A stretch of DNA of 64,000 nucleotides from Anomaloglossus baeobatrachus. Lineage: Eukaryota > Chordata > Amphibia > Anura > Aromobatidae. Below the pieces are notes generated by a model, which saw only the letters and a list, made by a program, of their open reading frames with translations, searched no databases and was not told the origin of the DNA. Below are positions 33,193-45,135 of this stretch, one piece after another. Location: the NCBI RefSeq assembly GCF_048569485.1, contig NC_134364.1:129805089-129869088 (forward strand). Reading direction: 5' to 3'. Each line of letters starts with the position of its first letter. Within the stretch, counting starts at the first letter, position 1. The position numbers and the translations under genes are program-made.

Positions 33193-35048
33193 CCCTCTCT
33201 CATACTCACCGATCTCCGATCCCCGGCCCGGCTCTGCACAGCGTTCACACTGCTCCGGCGGCTTTTACTGTTTTGAAAAAGCCAGCCGCCCATTAAACAA
33301 TCTCGTATTCCCTGCTTTCCCCGCCCACCGGCGCCTATGATTGGTTACAGTGAGACACGCCCCCACGCTGAGTGACAGGTGTCACACTGCACCCAATCAC
33401 AGCAGCCGGTGGGCGTGTCTATACTGTGTAGTGAAATAAATAATTAAATAATTAAAAAAAACGGCGTGCGGTCCCCCCCAATTTTAAAACCAGCCAGATA
33501 AAGCCATACGGCTGAAGGCTGGTATTCTCAGGATGGGGAGCTCCACGTTATGGGGAGCCCCCCAGCCTAACAATATCAGCCAACAGCCGCCCAGAATTGC
33601 CGCATACATTATATGCGACAGTTCTGGGACTGTTCCCGGCTCTTCCCGATTTGCCCTGGTGCGTTGGCAAATCGGGGTAATAAGGAGTTATTGGCTGCCC
33701 ATAGCTGCCAATAAGTCCTAGATTAATCATGTCAGGTGTCTATGAGACACCCTCCATGATTAATCTGTAAATTACAGTAAATAAACACACACACGCCCGA
33801 AAAAATCCTTTATTATAAATAAAAAACACAAACATATACCCTGGTTAACCACTTTAATCAGCCCCAAAAAGCCCTCTATGTCCGGCGTACTCCAGGATGA
33901 TGCAGCGTCGCTTCCAGCGCTGCTGCATGGAGGTGACCGGAGCTGCAGCAGACACAGCCGCTCCGGTCACCTCCACACAGCAACTGAAGACAGCCGCGCG
34001 ATCAGCTGAGCTGTCACTGAGGTTACCCGCTGTCACTGGATCCAGCGGTGGATGCAGCGGTGGCCGCGGGTAACCTCAGTGACAGCTCAGCTGATCGCGC
34101 TACTCACCGCTGCTCCTCTCACCTCCACGCAGCAACTGAGGTGAGTAGCGCGATCAGCTGATCTGTCACTGAGGTTACCCGCGGCCACCGCTGCATCCAC
34201 CGCTGGATCCAGTGACAGCGGGTAACCTCAGTGACAGCTCAGCTGATCGCGCGGCTGTCTTCCGTTGCTGTGTGGAGGTGACCGGAGCGGCTGTGTCTGC
34301 TGCAGCTCCGGTCACCTCCATGCAGCAGCGCTGGAAGCGACGCTGCATCATCCTGGAGTACGCCGGACAAGGAGCGCTTTTTGGGGCTGATTAAAGTGGT
34401 TAACCAGGGTATATGTTTGTGTTTTTTATTTATAATAAAGGATTTTTTCGGGCGTGTGTTTATTTACTGTAACTTACAGATTAATCATGGAGGGTGTCTC
34501 ATAGACGCCTGACATGATTAATCTAGGACTTATTGGCAGCTATGGGCTGCCAATAACTCCTTATTACCCCGATTTGCCAACGCACCAGGGCAAATCGGGA
34601 AGAGCCGGGTACAGTCTCAGAACTGTCGCATATAATGTATGCGGCAATTCTGGGCGGCTGTTGGCTGATATTGTTAGGCTGGGGGGCTCCCCATAACGTG
34701 GAGCTCCCCATCCTGAGAATACCAGCCTTCAGCCATATGGCTTTATCTGGCTGGTTTTAAAATTGGGGAGGACCGCACGCCGTTTGTTTTAATTATTTAA
34801 TTATTTATTTCACTGCACAGCCTAGACACGCCCACCGGCTGCTGTGATTGGGTGCAGTGTGACACCTGTCACTCAGCGTGGGGTCGTGTCTCACTGTAAC
34901 CAATCATAGGCGCCGGTGGGCGGGGAAAGCAGGGATTACGAGATTGTTTAATGAGCGGCCGGCTTTTTCAAAACAGTAAAAGCCGCCGGAGTAGTGTGAA
35001 CGCCATGCAGCGCCGGGGATCGGGTATCGGTGAGTATATGAGAGAGGG
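33193..35048. repeat. 1.86-kb inverted repeat (palindrome)
   Basis: Two arms of about 920 bp meet at about 34120 with a loop near 25-30 nt. Outer ends are CCCTCTCTCATACTCACCGA and TCGGTGAGTATATGAGAGAG; inner landmarks such as GGGAGCTCCACGTTATGGGG (33535) and its mirror (34690) match closely. Arms differ at a few percent of sites. Short open frames of 60-62 codons appear in mirror pairs and are not genes. Foldback MITE-like; flanking DNA (33007-33192 and 35049-35319) contains further hairpins. Confidence 0.88.
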
Positions 35049-35121
35049 CTGCTCAATTCACTTACTCAGGAGTTTAGCGGTCACCGGTGAGTCCTTCACA
35101 GGTGACCGCTAATCAGGACGT

Positions 35122-35281
35122 GACACAGACAGAGCCGCAGCATGACCATGAAGTCGGGGGAAGTTCACCCGAGTTCATTCTGACAGTGCGGCTCTGTCTG
35201 TGTCTGCTGTCATCTGCCATTCAGCTCTGCTACATGGCTGTCTGTGGCTGCTGTCAGCGGCCATGTAGCAGAGCTGAATGG
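35122..35281. repeat. Pair of adjacent hairpins
   Basis: GACACAGACAGAGCCGCAG pairs with TGCGGCTCTGTCTGTGTC (35122-35205), and CATTCAGCTCTGCTACATGG pairs with CCATGTAGCAGAGCTGAATG (35218-35281). Confidence 0.8.
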
Positions 35282-35319
35282 CAGATGACATAGTAAAAAC
35301 GCATCCCTACACATTACAC

Positions 35320-35552
35320 ACGCTTGGCAAGTCAATAAATAAGAAAAAAAAAAAAGGGTGCCCAATGCATACGTCACGGAACACATGATCTAAAGGATCG
35401 CACATAAAATTGATCAATTTAACATAGACTACTAACGCACGTGTGACAGCAAATGAACGACCTACGTGCAATCTCATTCAATCGCATATGCGACCTGGGC
35501 GTGTCACATCGCATACGAGATCGCACACCTAATTGTAAGGTGTAAAGCTGGC
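35320..35552. mobile_element. Harbinger-like element, right piece
   Basis: Ends with GTGTAAAGCTGGC, the inverted partner of the left end at 32783 (one mismatch in 13). Carries CCTACGTGCAATC as the left piece does. The 30-bp satellite resumes directly afterwards. Confidence 0.65.
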
Positions 35553-38500
35553 TTTAGGCGTAGTTCTCTAAGGTCTATAGTAATAGGCTCAATTATGTAA
35601 GGACTAGTGATATAAGATCTAATTATATAAGATGTAGTAGTGAAAGGCTTAGTTATGTAAGATTTAGTGTTTCAATATCTAATTTTGTAAGATCGAGTGG
35701 TATAAGGCCTAATTCTGTAAGATCAAGTGGTATAAGGCCTAGTTCTGTAAGATCAAGTGGTATAAGGCCTAATTCTGTAAGATCAAGTGGTATAAGGCCT
35801 AGTTCTGTAAGATCGAGTTGTATAAGGCCTAATTCTGTAAAATCTAGTATTCTAAGGCCTAATTCGATAAGATTTAGTGTTATAAGCCTTAATTCTGTAA
35901 GATCTAGTATTATAAGGCCTAATTCTGTAAAATCTAGTGGTATAAGTCTAGTGGAGTTCTGTAAGGTCTAGTGGTAATAGGCCTAATTCTGTAAGATCTA
36001 GTGATGTAAAGAATAATTCGGTAAGATCTAGTATTGTAAGGTGTATTTATGTAAGATCAAGAAGCATAATACCTATTTCTGTAAAATCTAGTGGTATAAG
36101 GCATAATTCTGTAAGATCTAGTGGCATAAGACCTAATTCTATAAGATCTAGTGGTACAAATTCCAATTCTGTAAAATCTAGTGGTGTAACGCCAATTCTA
36201 TAAGAACCAATGGTGTAAGGCCTAATTCTGTAAGATGTGGAGGTATAAGGCTTAATTTTGTAAGACTTAATCGTATAAGGCTTAATTCTGTAAGACCTAG
36301 TGGTACAAAACCTAATCCTGTAAGACATAGTGGTATAACGCTTACTCATGTAAGCTGTTTTAGTATAACGCCTAATTCTGTAATATCTAGTGGTATAAGG
36401 CCTAATTCTGTAATATCTAGTGATATAAAGTCTAATCCTGTAAAATGTAGTATTATAAGGCTTAATTCTGTAAGATCTACTGGTATAAGACCTAGTTCTT
36501 TAAGACCTAGTGGTGAAAAGCCTAGATCTGTAAGATCTAGTGAAGTAAAAACTAATTCTGTAAGATCTAGTGATATAAAGTCTAATCCTTTAAAATCTAG
36601 TAGTTTAAGGCCTAGTTCTGTAATATCTAGTGGTATAATACCTACTTCTGTAAGATCTAGTATTATAAGGCCTAATTCTGTAAGATTTACTGGTATAAGG
36701 CCTAGCTCTTTAAGACCTAGTGGTGAAAGGCCTAAATCTTTAAGATCTAGTGGTGTAAGGATTAATTCTGTAAGATCTAGTGGTATAAGGCCTAATTCGG
36801 TAAGATCTAGTTTTATAAGGCCTAATTCGGGAAGATCTAGTTTTATAAGGCCTAATTCGGGAAGATCTAGTTTTATAAGGGCTAATTTTGCAAGATCGGG
36901 TATTATAAGGCTTAATTCTGTAATATCAAGTAGTATAAGACCTAATTCTGTAAGAGTTAGTGATATAAAGCCTAATTTTGTAAGATCCAGTCGTATAAGA
37001 CCTAATTCTGTAAGATCTAGTGGTATAAGGCCTAGATCTTTAAGATCTAGTGGTGTAAGACCTAATTATGTAAGATCTAGTGGTATAAGGCTTAATTCTA
37101 TGTAGTGGTATAAGGCTTAATTCTGTAAGATTTAGTAGTATAAGGCCTAATTCTGTAACATAACATCTAGTATTATAGGGCCTACTTCTGTAAGATTTAG
37201 TGGTATAAGGCCTAATTCTGTAAGATGTAGTGGTATAAGGCCTAATTTTGTAAGATATAGTGGTATAAGGCCTAATTTTGTAAGATGTAGTGGTATAAGG
37301 CCTAATTTTGTAAGATGTAGTGGTATAAGGCCTAATTTTGTAAGATCTAATGGTATAAGGCCTAGCTCTTTAAGATCTAGTGGTGTAAGGATTAATTCTG
37401 TAAGATCTAGTGGTATAAGGCCTAATTCGGTAAGATCTAGTTTTATAAGGCTTAATTCGGGAAGATCTAGTTTTATAAGGCCTAATTCGGGAAGATCTAG
37501 TTTTATAAGGGCTAAATTTGCAAGATTGGGTATTATAAGGCTTAATTCTGTAATATCAAGTAGTATAAGACCTAATTCTGTAAGAGTTAGTGATATAAAG
37601 CCTAATCCTGTAAGATCTAGTAGTATAAGGCCTAATTCTGTAAGATCTTGTGGAATAAAGAATACGTTCTGTAATATCTGGTGGTATAAGGCCTAAATAT
37701 GTAAGATTTAGAATTATAAGGGTTAATTCTGTAAGAGCTAGATACGTATAGTACGTAATTCTGTAAGATCTAGTAGTGTAGAATATAATTCTGTAAGGTC
37801 TAGTGGTAATAGGCCTAATTCTGTAAAATCTAGTGGTATAACACCTAATTAAGACTTAAGATCAAGTATTATAAGACAAAATTTCTGTAAGATAGAGTAG
37901 TGTAAGACCTATTTTTGTTAAATCTAGTGATATCAGGCCTAATTTTGTAAGATCTAGTCGTATAAGGCCTAATTCTGTAAGATCTAGTGGTATACGGCCT
38001 AGATCTTTAAGATCTAGTGGTGTAAGACCTAATTATGTAAGATCTAGTGGTATAAGGCATAATTCTATGTAGTGGTATAAGGCCTAATTCTGTAAGATTT
38101 AGTAGTATAAGGCCTAATTCTCTAACATAACATCTAGTATTATAGGGTCTACTTCTGTAAGATTTAGTGGTATAAGGCCTAATTCTGTAAGATCTAGTAG
38201 TATAAGGCCTAATTTTGTAAGATGTAGTGGTATAAGGCCTAATTTTGTAAGATGTAGTGGTATAAGGCCTAATTCTGTAAGATTTAATGGTATAAGGCCT
38301 AGTTTTGTAAGATTTAGTGGTATAAGGCCTAATTCTGTAAGATCTACTGGTATAAGGCCTAATTCTACGTACTGGTAAAATGGCCTAATTCTGTAAGATT
38401 TAGTGGTATAAGTCCTAATTCTATGTAGTGGTATAAGGCCTAATTCTTGTAAATCTAGTGATATAAGGCCTACATTCTGTATTTGTATAAGGCCTAGTTC

Positions 38501-39059
38501 TGTAATATCTAATATTATGAGGCCTACTTCTGTAAGACCTAGCGGTGTAAGGCCTAATTCTGTAAGATTTTGGTATAAAAGGCCTAATTCTGCAAGACCT
38601 AGTGATATCAGGCCTAATTCTACAAGTTGTGTAAGGCTTAATTCTGTAGGATTTAGTGGTATAAGGTTTAATTTTGTAAGATTTAGCGATATAAGGCCTA
38701 ATTTTATAAGATCTAGTGCTATCGGGCCTAATTCTGAAAAAGATCTAGTGGTATAAGGCTAAAGTATCTAAGATCTAGTTGTATGAGGCCGAATTATGTA
38801 AGATCTAGTGCTAGCAGGCCGAATTTTGTGAGGTTTTGTGCTATCGGACCTAATTTTATGTAGTGGTATCAGGCCTAGTACTGTAAGATCTAGTCTTAGA
38901 AGGCCTAATTCTGTTAGTATAAGGCCTTGTTGAGTAAAGCCTTGGGCTTGGTGGTATAAGGCTTTTTGGTGATATACGGCTCCTGTGTTGGGTGGGTCAC
39001 GCTTCTCTGCCCGGCAGTAACATTACTCCACCTCCTACTCTTACACCTAAGATATAGAC

Positions 39060-39555
39060 ATGACTCTACACGTACACGCCCGGCTCGCCTCAGCTGTCGT
39101 CTCACGTGGCAGACATTTTGTTCTGTGTACTTCACACGGATGCCGGTTCGTCTCAGCCGCTGCGTCATGTGGCAGACATATTGTTCACATGGACGCTGAC
39201 TCGTCTCAGCTACCATCTCACATGGCGGACATTTTGTTCTGTGTATTTCACGCGGACGCCGGCTCGTCTCATCTGCCATCTCACGTGGCGGACATTTTGT
39301 TCTGTGTACTTCACACGGATGCCGGTTCGTCTCAGCCGCTGCGTCATGTGGCAGACATATTGTTCACATGGACGCTGACTCATCTCAGCTGCCATCTCAC
39401 GTGGCGGACATTTTGTTCTGTGTATTTCACGCGGACGCCGGCTCGTCTCAGCTGCCATCTCACGTGGCGGACATCTTGTTCTGTGTATTTCACGCGGACG
39501 CCGGCTCGTCTCATCTGCCATCTCACGTGGCGGACATTTTGTTCTGTGTATTTCT
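39060..39555. repeat. Minisatellite of 55-64-bp units
   Basis: About eight copies of a unit containing TCACGTGGCGGACATTTTGT, TCTGTGTATTTCACGCGGAC and GCCGGCTCGTCTCAGCTGCC. A two-unit block (39106-39224) recurs at 39287-39403, showing higher-order duplication. The open frames here are repeat artefacts. Confidence 0.9.
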
Positions 39556-39889
39556 CCAGTTAGGAGCGCAGATGGTAACACGGGCTGTGGCGGCCATCTC
39601 AGATATTTACATAGCATCAAGATGGCCGCCACATCTGAGCACACAGTGCGGGGTGTGCTGACATTGTGGGGCATCCCACATAGGATGGTTAATAGTGCAG
39701 TGAGCCCTGGGGTGGGGTCACTTATGGGGCACCACACACTGGCCATGGTAGCTGGGCCCCTGCTCACTGTGGAGGGCAGGGCCAGCAGCTTCCTGTCAGG
39801 GTCATACAGCTGGGGTGTTGTGTGAGATTTGGCGGTTCAGCAGAGGGGGTATTATATTGCAGGCCCCTCCCTCTTTGGGGAGGAGGAAC

Positions 39890-40020
39890 ACATAATGCGC
39901 ATGCGCAGTAGGCAAACCGCTGCGAGGGCGGGGCAAATGGCTGTGACGTCAATGCCCGCTCCAGTCTCTCCACCACTCAGCAAGCGTTGAGGAAATGACG
40001 CCACGATATCCATCCGCCGT
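39890..40020 (+). promoter_or_regulatory. CpG-rich promoter, probably of POGZ
   Basis: Contains a perfect NRF1 palindrome GCGCATGCGC (39897-39906), an Sp1-type box GGGCGGGGC (39926-39934) and a full cAMP-response element TGACGTCA (39944-39951), within DNA unusually rich in CpG for this window. The set is typical of housekeeping promoters. POGZ is the only host gene seen downstream on the + strand, with its first coding exon lacking a promoter of its own. Assignment to POGZ is inference. Confidence 0.6.
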
Positions 40021-40150
40021 GAGAGCGTTGTGTTCCTCCGCTCGCTCCTCTTTGTACGCAGTGCGCTTGGCGGCGGGTGTGAAGCGGCGGAGGAATCCCG
40101 GGGTGTGACCGGGCCTGCGACCGAGGAGAGGAATACCTGCCGAGGAAGAG
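40021..40150 (+). other. POGZ: Candidate non-coding exon 1 of POGZ
   Basis: GC-rich, CpG-rich, ending at a good splice donor (GGAAGAG|GTGAGATG, GT at 40151). Vertebrate POGZ genes have a non-coding first exon followed by a long intron, and the first coding exon here opens with an acceptor at 54827-54828. The 5' end is not defined by sequence alone. It could instead be the first exon of another transcript. Confidence 0.45.
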
Positions 40151-40450
40151 GTGAGATGTGGAGCAGGTGCGGGGCGGCGGGCGCGGACAATGTGGGGAAC
40201 GGCTGCGGGACCAAGCTGAGCCAGGCCGAGGGGTAGTCCTCCACTGCCGCCATGTTGCTTCGAGGGACTATTTTGCGAGGAGGAGCGTGTTTTGGTGGCC
40301 CTTAGAGGAGGTGAATGAGGGCCCCTGTGGGAAGAGCATCTTCTTGTAAGGACATATGCTGCAGCAGCACCTGAGGGGTGGACAGCGCCCCCAGCTGGGG
40401 GAAGGAGCAGAAAGAACAAAAGAGCAAGACCCCAGAGACTAAGAGTACTG

Positions 40451-41760
40451 TGTGTGCAGCGGGGGCCACATTACTTCATGGGTGACCCGGCGTGTGCAGC
40501 GGGGGCCACATTACTTCGTGCGTGACCCGGCGTGTGCAGCGTGGGCCACATTACTTCATGGGTGACCCGGCGTGTGCAGCGGGGGCCACATTACTTCATG
40601 GGTGACCCGGCGTGTGCAGCGGGGGCCACATTACTTCATGGGTGACCCGGCGTGTGCAGCGGGGGCCACATTACTTCATGGGTGACCCGGCGTGTGCAGC
40701 GGGGGCCACATTACTTCATGGGTGACCCGGCGTGTGCAGCGGGGGCCACATTACTTCATGCGTGACCCGGCGTGTGCAGCGTGGGCCACGTCACCTCGTG
40801 CGTGACCCGGCGTGGGCCACGTCACCTCGTGCGTGACCCGGCGTAGGCCACGTCACCTCGTGCGTGACCCGGCGTGGGCCACGTTACCTCGTGCGTGACC
40901 CGGCGTGTGCAGCGGGGGCCACGTTACCTCGTGCGTGACCCGGCGTGTGCAGCGGGGGCCACGTTACCTCGTGCGTGACCCGGCGGGGGCCACGTTACCT
41001 CGTGCGTGACCCGGTGTGGGCCATGTTACCTCGTGCGTGACCCGGCGTGGGCCACGTTACCTCGTGCGTGACCCGCGTGTGCAGTGTGGGCCACGTTACC
41101 TCGTGCGTGACCCGGTGTGGGCCATGTTACCTCGTGCGTGACCCGGTGTGGGCCATGTTACCTCGTGCGTGACCCGGCATGGGCCACGTTACCTCGTGCG
41201 TGACCCGGCGTGTGCAGTGTGGGCCACGTTACCTCGTGCGTGACCCGGCATGGGCAGCGTGGGCCACGTTACCTCGTGCGTGACCCGGCATGGGCAGCGT
41301 GGGCCACGTTACCTCGTGCGTGACCCGGCGTGGGCCACGTTACCTCGTGCGTGACCCGGCGTGGGCCACGTTACCTCGTGCGTGACCCGGCGTGGGCCAC
41401 GTTACCTCGTGCGTGACCCGGCGTGGGCCACGTTACCTCGTGCGTGACCCGGCGTGGGCCACGTTACCTCGTGCGTGACCCGGCGTGGGCCACGTTACCT
41501 CGTGCGTGACCCGGCGTGGGCCACGTTACCTCGTGCGTGACCCGGCGTGGGCCACGTTACCTCGTGCGTGACCCGGCGTGGGCCACGTTACCTCGTGCGT
41601 GACCCGGCGTGGGCCACGTTACCTCGTGCGTGACCCGGCGTGGGCCACGTTACCTCGTGCGTGACCCGGCGTGGGCAGCGGGTGCCACGTTACCTCGTGC
41701 GTGACCCGGCGTGGGCAGCGGGGGCCACGTTACCTCGTGCGTGACCCGGCGTGTGGTCTG
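40451..41760. repeat. Minisatellite of 31-40-bp units in presumed POGZ intron 1
   Basis: The left quarter has about eight 40-bp units (GTGTGCAGCGGGGGCCACAT then TACTTCATGGGTGACCCGGC). The rest has mainly 31-bp units (GTGGGCCACGTTACCTCGTG then CGTGACCCGGC) with occasional insertions of GTGCAGC. About 38 units in all, CpG-rich. Confidence 0.93.
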
Positions 41761-43053
41761 GTGAGTGCAGCCGGGGGCCATGTTACCTCATGTGGGACTC
41801 GGTGTGTGGTCTGGTGAGTGCAGCCGGGGGCCACGTTACCTGGTGCTTGCAGGTGTCTGCCCTCGTGGTGCATACAAATGAGGGCAGCGCTCAATAGCAG
41901 ATTCCACGCAAAAAAATATAAAGGCCCCTGGCTACCCACGTTTTTGCTCTTTACTATGAATATATGCACGTGTCCATGCCACGAGATTCCTTATTTTTAT
42001 TGGAATGTGCGCATTGTAGATTCAGACTTCCAATCTAGGAGGGAGCGAAGGTGGTAACGGGGAGTGAAGAGACACAAACAAGAAGAGGTGTTACACCCTA
42101 TATACTCCCTGCTCCTCTGATGACCGCTGTACACTAAGCTTTTCTCCAAGTCATCACCTGGAATGGTTCGGATGAGCAGGTCCACTCGTCAGGCAGCTAT
42201 TTGTAGGGTCACCGGCCTTCTGAAGGTGTTTGCAAACATCCTGCATGTTTTGCAGAGGACGTGTTGGCTTTTAGGTCCGTATCGATTTGAGCATAGTGCA
42301 CAATTGTTCTAAGCCATAATATGGCAAGAAGCGATCAACCTAAGAGCAGCTACTACAGGCAGTTATTGTAAAATAAGGCCAGTCATCCGGAACCTTGCTA
42401 GAACCTTGCAGGTCAACTGCAGTCATGAAAACCATCACTAGCTATGAAGAAACCTGGCTGTCGGAGGACCGCCCCAGAAAAGGAAAACGGAGACTGTCCT
42501 CTGCTGCAGAGGATAAGATGATTAGGGTTATCAGCCCCAGAAACCACAAACGGACAGTTCCTGAGAGCAGCGCTCATAAATAATGTCCTGACATAAAGTA
42601 GCCGACACATCTTGGCATCCGGACGCCTTTGTGGTCAAAGAAGCCGCTGCTGAGGAGCACAAGAGACTAAACGGCGCGAGGACTGGACATCAGACGAGTG
42701 GAGATGCATCAATATTCTGGTTTGTGTTTCTTTTCTCGGTTTCCATTTGTGTCCTTCCCTTACTCCAGGTTTTGGTGCTCTGCTGACGCTACAATGTGCA
42801 CAGACCGATAATAATAAGGACAATAATTGCCAGTCCTGTGTGTGTATATCTTGCAGATCACTTATAACTGGTTTCTTCTTTTTTGTTTTTTTTTTTTCTC
42901 TTTTTCTTTAGGTTTAGAGCAGATATTTGAAATCTTCAGGACACCCACAGACCGGAGGTAACGTAGGAGCGAGGACGTGATTGAGGGTCTCCAAGGGCAC
43001 GATTCCAGAGGGAGGATAAAGAATATCCTTCTAGATATATATCCATCTTTATA
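41761..43053. other. Unassigned intronic stretch with a Tc1-like remnant
   Basis: No host exon recognised. At about 42425-42580 the + strand reads RPRKGKRRLSSAAEDKMIRV followed by ISPRNHK, which resembles the second helix-turn-helix region of Tc1 transposases; it is short and isolated. The rest shows no clear repeat ends. Confidence 0.45.
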
Positions 43054-44701
43054 CAGTGGGTGCGGAAAGTATTCACACCCCTTTAAACTTTTCATTCCAT
43101 GTTTCATTGCAGCCATTTGGTAAATTCAAAAAAGTTCAATATTTTTTCTCATTATTGTACACTCTGCCCACATTCCCCATCTTGACAGAGAAAAACAGAC
43201 ATGTAGAAATTTTTGCAAATTTTATAAAAAAGAAAAACTGAAATATCACATGGTCATAAGTATTCAGCCCCTTTGCTCAGTATTGAGCAAAAGCACCCGC
43301 CCTTTTGAGCTAGTACAGCCATGAGTCTTCTTTGGGATCCTGGATTTGGGGATCCTCGGCCATTCTTCCTTGCAGATCTTCTCCAGTTCCATCAGGTTGG
43401 ATGGTGAACGTTGGTGGATGCCATTTTCCGTTCTCTCCGGAGATGCTTAATTGGGTTTAGGTCAGGGCTCTGGCTGGGCCGGTCAGGAATGGTCACAGAG
43501 TTGTTCTGAAGCCGCTCTATTGTTATTTTAGCTGTGTGCTTAGGGTCATTGTCTTGTTGGAAGGTGAACCTTTGGCCAAGTCTGAGCATCTGGAAGAGGT
43601 TTTCTTCCAGGACATCTCTGTGCTTGGCTAGATTCATCTTTCCTTCAATTGCAGCCAGTCTTCCTGTCCCTGCAGCTGAAAAACGCCCCCCCCCCCCCCT
43701 GGCATGATGCTGCCACCCCCATGTTTCACTGTGGGGATTGTTTTGGGCAGGTGATGAGCAATGCCCGGTTTTCTCCACACATACCTCTTAGAATTACCAC
43801 CAAAAAGTCCTATCTTCATCTCATCAGACCAGAGAATCTTATTTCTCATAGTCTGGGAGTCCTTCATGTGTTTTTTTTTGTTTGTAAACTCTATGCGGCT
43901 TTTATATGTCTTGCACTGAGGAGAGGCTTCTGTCGGCCACTCTGCCATAAAGGCCCGACTGGTGGAGGCTGCAGTGATGGGAGAAATCTCCACAAAGTCA
44001 CCTATCTCCCTCCTGCATCTCTGGAGCTCGGCCGCAGTGATCTTGGGGTTCTTCGTTACCTCTCTCACCAAGGCTCTTCTCCCACGATTGCTCAGTTTGG
44101 CTGGACGGCCGGGTCTAGGAAGAGTTCTGCTGGTCCCAAACTTCTTCCATTTAAGGATTAGGGAGGCCTCTGTGCTCTTAGGAACCTTGAGTACTGCAGA
44201 AATTCTTTTGTAACCTTGGCCAGATCTGTGTCTTGCCACAATTCTGTCTCTGAGCTCCTTGGGCAGTTCCTTTGACCTCATGATCCTCATTTGGTGTGAC
44301 CTGCAGTGTGAGCTATGAGGTCTTATATAGACAGGTGTGCGCCTTTCCAAATCACGTCCTTCAGTTTAATTACACACAGCTGGACTCCAATGAAGGAGTA
44401 GAGCCATCTCAAGGAGGATCACAAGGAAATGGACAGCATGTGACTTACATATGAGTGCCTGAGCAAAGGGCCTGAATACTTATGACCACGTGTTATACTG
44501 AGCAAAGGGGCTGAATACTTATGACCATGTGATATTTCAGTTTTTCTTGTGTAAAAAAATTTGCAAAAATTTCTACATTTTTTTTTCTGTCAAGATGGGG
44601 GATGGGGACAGAGTGCACATTTAATGAGAATTTACCAAATGGCTTCAACGAAACAAAAAGTGAAAAATTTAAAGGGGTCGGAATACTTTCCGTACCCACT
44701 G
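43054..44701 (-). mobile_element. Tc1/mariner element, inactive
   Basis: 1648 bp with inverted ends CAGTGGGTGCGGAAAGTATT and AATACTTTCCGTACCCACTG, flanked by TA on both sides. The minus strand encodes a Tc1 transposase: SKELPKELRDRIVARHRSGQ, GRPAKLSNRGRRALVREVTK, first aspartate in ILWSDEMKIGLFG, second in FQQDNDPKHTAK. The third catalytic position reads NPIKHLR where NPIEHLW is usual, so the glutamate is lost. The frame shifts near a run of about 15 C (43685-43699), and an internal deletion shortens the middle. The right end has a duplicated CTGAATACTTATGACCA block. Dead copy. Confidence 0.9.
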
Positions 44702-44847
44702 TATATCCATTCAGATATATTGTATGTATGTAATATGTAAAGTGCTCAGCATTAAAGAGCACACCCCAATCAAAGTATACATTTCTGATTACTAAGAATT
44801 CACCCCAGGTTTGTCTAATTCTTCGTTACTGAGGTGTCCAGCAGACT

Positions 44848-45135
44848 GAGTGCCGTTTCTTTTCTGCGTTGGGCCGTTTCTTTTCTGCGTTGGGCCGTTT
44901 CTTTTCTGCGTTGGGCCGTTTCTTTTCTGCGTTGGGCCGTTTCTTTTCTGCGTTGGGCCGTTTCTTTTCTGCGTTGGGCCGTTTCTTTTCTGCGTTGGGC
45001 CGTTTCTTATTCCGCGTTGGGCCGTTTTGTATTCCGCGTTGGGCCGTTTTGTATTCCGCGTTGGGCCGTTTTGTATTCCGCGTTGGGCCGTTTTGTATTC
45101 TGCGTTGGGCCGTTTTGTATTCCGCGTTGGGCAAT
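44848..45135. repeat. 21/22-bp minisatellite
   Basis: About seven units of GCCGTTTCTTTTCTGCGTTG followed by G, then about six of GCCGTTTTGTATTCCGCGTT followed by GG. Being near 21 bp it keeps several frames open; these are not genes. Confidence 0.93.

Larger units (their letters stand above)
32476..38955. repeat. 30-bp satellite array, interrupted
   Basis: The unit is CTAATTCTGTAAGATCTAGT followed by GGTATAAGGC (30 bp). It fills 32476-32780 and 35553-38955, about 3.7 kb and some 120 copies, with point differences and occasional 15-20-bp deletions (TAATTCTATGTAGTGG variants). Longer blocks are themselves repeated: the stretch around 36750-36975 recurs at 37385-37610, offset about 630 bp (21 units), and the block around 37031 recurs at 37998. 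The array was one tract before an element entered at about 32781-35552. Confidence 0.93.

Noticed and set aside
35553-38955. CRISPR-like array of about 30-bp repeats
   Set aside because: Units are contiguous with no unique spacers, diverge gradually and lie in a vertebrate context; it is a satellite.
40021-40350. Protein-coding first exon in the CpG island (frames of 63-68 codons)
   Set aside because: No recognisable protein; composition-driven frames. POGZ coding starts at 54834.
42395-42583. Small host gene of 62 codons in intron 1
   Set aside because: Peptide resembles a Tc1 transposase helix-turn-helix fragment and has no support for an exon.
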